6,692 nucleotides of DNA. Origin: Sneathiella sp. Its GTDB lineage: Bacteria; Pseudomonadota; Alphaproteobacteria; Sneathiellales; Sneathiellaceae. Within the stretch, counting starts at the first letter, position 1. Each line of letters starts with the position of its first letter. A program made the position numbers and the translations under genes. Below are positions 5,680 through 6,692 of the stretch, in pieces. Where the stretch lies: the NCBI GenBank assembly GCA_016765515.1, contig JAESPT010000401.1:1-6692 (forward strand). The letters are read 5' to 3'. Below the pieces are notes generated by a model, which was given only the letters and a program-made list of their open reading frames with translations, was not told where the DNA came from and did not search any database.

Positions 5680-6660
5680 ATGAAATATACCGTTCACAAG
5701 AAAATCGGCAATCCAGCCGACGTCCTTCATGTTGAAGAAAAAGAGTCTGCGCCCCTGAAGGCAGGCGAAGCGAGAGTTGCGGTTCTGGCAACGCCAATTC
5801 ACCCGTCCAACCTTTTACAGACTTCCGGACAATATGGTGTCATGCCAACCCTCCCCGCGACACCGGGCAGTGAAGGTGTTGGCCGTGTGACGAAAATTGC
5901 ATCAGATGTTGAAAATCTGAAAGTGGGCCAAACAGTCATGCTGGCGGGTGGCAGCACCTGGCAACAAGAACTCACAGGTCCCGCCGCCGGATTCATTCCC
6001 TTGCCAGAGGGCGCCGATATCCAGCAACTGTCCATGCTGACAGTCAATCCGTTGACAGCTTTACTTCTACTCAAAAATTTCGTCGACCTGCAAGAAGGCG
6101 ACTGGATTGTCCAAAGTGCAGCGAATTCTGCGGTGGGCGGCTATCTGATCCAGCTGGCCAAACAACGGGGTATTAAAACAATTAATATAGTTCGCCGTGA
6201 AAAAGCCGTTCAAGGGTTGATCGACTTGGGGGCTGATCGTGTTTTGGTCGATGGCCCTGATCTTGCCGAGCAGATTAAATCAGCCACCGACGGCGCACCG
6301 ATTGCTCTTGCCATTGACGCAGTGGGCGGTGAAACATTTCCAAAACTTGTCGATGCTCTGAGTTACAGCGGCACAATTGTCTGCTACGGCGCGCTCTCAA
6401 TGGAGCAACCAACCCTGTCCTCCATCGCTATCATCTTCAATGATGTAACGGTCCGCGGTTTTTGGCTGTCTAAATGGTTTGAGACAGCAACAGCTGCTGA
6501 CAAACAAGGGGCCTTTGGTGAAATTATCGGCCTTGTCGCCAGTGGTGCCCTAAAAGCCAAAATCAGCGCCACCTTCACCTTGGATCAAATTGAAGCCGCC
6601 GTAACTGCCGCAGCAGAAAGCGGCCGCGACGGTAAGGTTCTTCTTATTCCGAATACGTAA
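5680..6660 (+). CDS. Zinc-independent MDR-superfamily oxidoreductase, enoyl-thioester reductase/quinone oxidoreductase-like
   Basis: A complete 326-residue medium-chain dehydrogenase/reductase. The N-terminal GroES-like catalytic domain contains HPSNLLQTSGQYG and PGSEGVGRV. The Rossmann domain has the glycine-poor cofactor loop AANSAVGGYLIQLAKQRG (147-164), followed by INIVRRE, whose Arg172/Arg173 suggest a preference for NADPH. The catalytic-zinc cysteine and structural-zinc cysteine cluster of alcohol dehydrogenases are absent. Tyr52, in GQYGVMPTLPA, aligns by eye with the catalytic tyrosine of mitochondrial-type trans-2-enoyl thioester reductases (MECR/Etr1), which share the NSAVG-like loop. 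The likely reaction is NADPH-dependent reduction of an activated double bond (enoyl thioester, enone or quinone); the substrate is not determined. Annotation pipelines often label such proteins zinc-dependent alcohol dehydrogenase, which the residues do not support. The ATG at 5680 follows GGAGA (5669-5673) at 6 nt. It is divergent from the LysR gene and probably regulated by it. Confidence 0.9.
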   Translation: MKYTVHKKIGNPADVLHVEEKESAPLKAGEARVAVLATPIHPSNLLQTSGQYGVMPTLPATPGSEGVGRVTKIASDVENLKVGQTVMLAGGSTWQQELTGPAAGFIPLPEGADIQQLSMLTVNPLTALLLLKNFVDLQEGDWIVQSAANSAVGGYLIQLAKQRGIKTINIVRREKAVQGLIDLGADRVLVDGPDLAEQIKSATDGAPIALAIDAVGGETFPKLVDALSYSGTIVCYGALSMEQPTLSSIAIIFNDVTVRGFWLSKWFETATAADKQGAFGEIIGLVASGALKAKISATFTLDQIEAAVTAAAESGRDGKVLLIPNT

Positions 6661-6667
6661 TCGAAGA

Positions 6668-6680
6668 CTTATTCAATAAG
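6668..6680. repeat. Short inverted repeat after the MDR gene
   Basis: CTTAT-TCA-ATAAG starts 7 nt after the stop codon. The 5-bp stem is short and the window ends 12 nt later with no T-run visible, so it is only a weak candidate for a terminator. Confidence 0.15.
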
Positions 6681-6692
6681 GTCGCTGGATGA

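Noticed and set aside
5799..6074. 91-residue minus-strand frame inside the MDR gene
   Set aside because: It is antisense to the conserved catalytic domain and has no family features.
1..6692. CRISPR array, IS element, tRNA or prophage signals
   Set aside because: No regularly spaced direct repeats, transposase, integrase, cloverleaf or phage genes were seen on either strand.

Overview
The window looks like chromosomal DNA from a moderate-GC, Gram-negative proteobacterium. An alphaproteobacterium is the best guess. This rests on general style only: the end of the chemoreceptor ([15 protein letters not shown], no NWETF-type tail), the hybrid kinase architecture and the gene mix. No rRNA, tRNA or marker protein fixes the taxon.

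Layout, left to right. (1) 1-450, plus strand: the last 149 codons of a methyl-accepting chemotaxis protein, starting inside the conserved cytoplasmic tip and ending with a stop; a 10-bp hairpin follows. (2) 451-1138: an AT-rich stretch with a 16-bp perfect palindrome, a long-armed inverted repeat and two small possible ORFs (32 and 88 codons). The 88-codon ORF has a Shine-Dalgarno sequence and overlaps the next gene by 8 nt. (3) 1139-3622, plus: a complete 827-aa membrane hybrid histidine kinase (periplasmic sensor, HAMP, HisKA, HATPase, REC, HPt). (4) 3853-4554, plus: a DUF899-family thioredoxin-like protein with a CPSC motif. (5) 4601-5509, minus: a LysR-type regulator. (6) 5680-6660, plus: a zinc-less MDR-superfamily oxidoreductase of the enoyl-thioester reductase/quinone oxidoreductase type, divergent from the LysR gene.

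How the parts relate. The chemoreceptor fragment and the hybrid kinase are both signal-transduction genes, but nearly 700 nt and a hairpin separate them, so they are probably not one transcript. The kinase carries the whole His-Asp-His relay; no separate output regulator is encoded here. The LysR gene and the MDR gene form a classic divergent regulator/target pair. The 170-bp gap between them holds an inverted repeat, CCATAT-N11-ATATGG, that fits the LysR T-N11-A box exactly. The DUF899 gene converges on the LysR gene, with 46 nt between their stop codons.

No mobile element, CRISPR array, phage gene or RNA gene could be supported. The least ordinary part is the 600-1146 region, where the palindrome and the small coupled ORF lie just upstream of the kinase.
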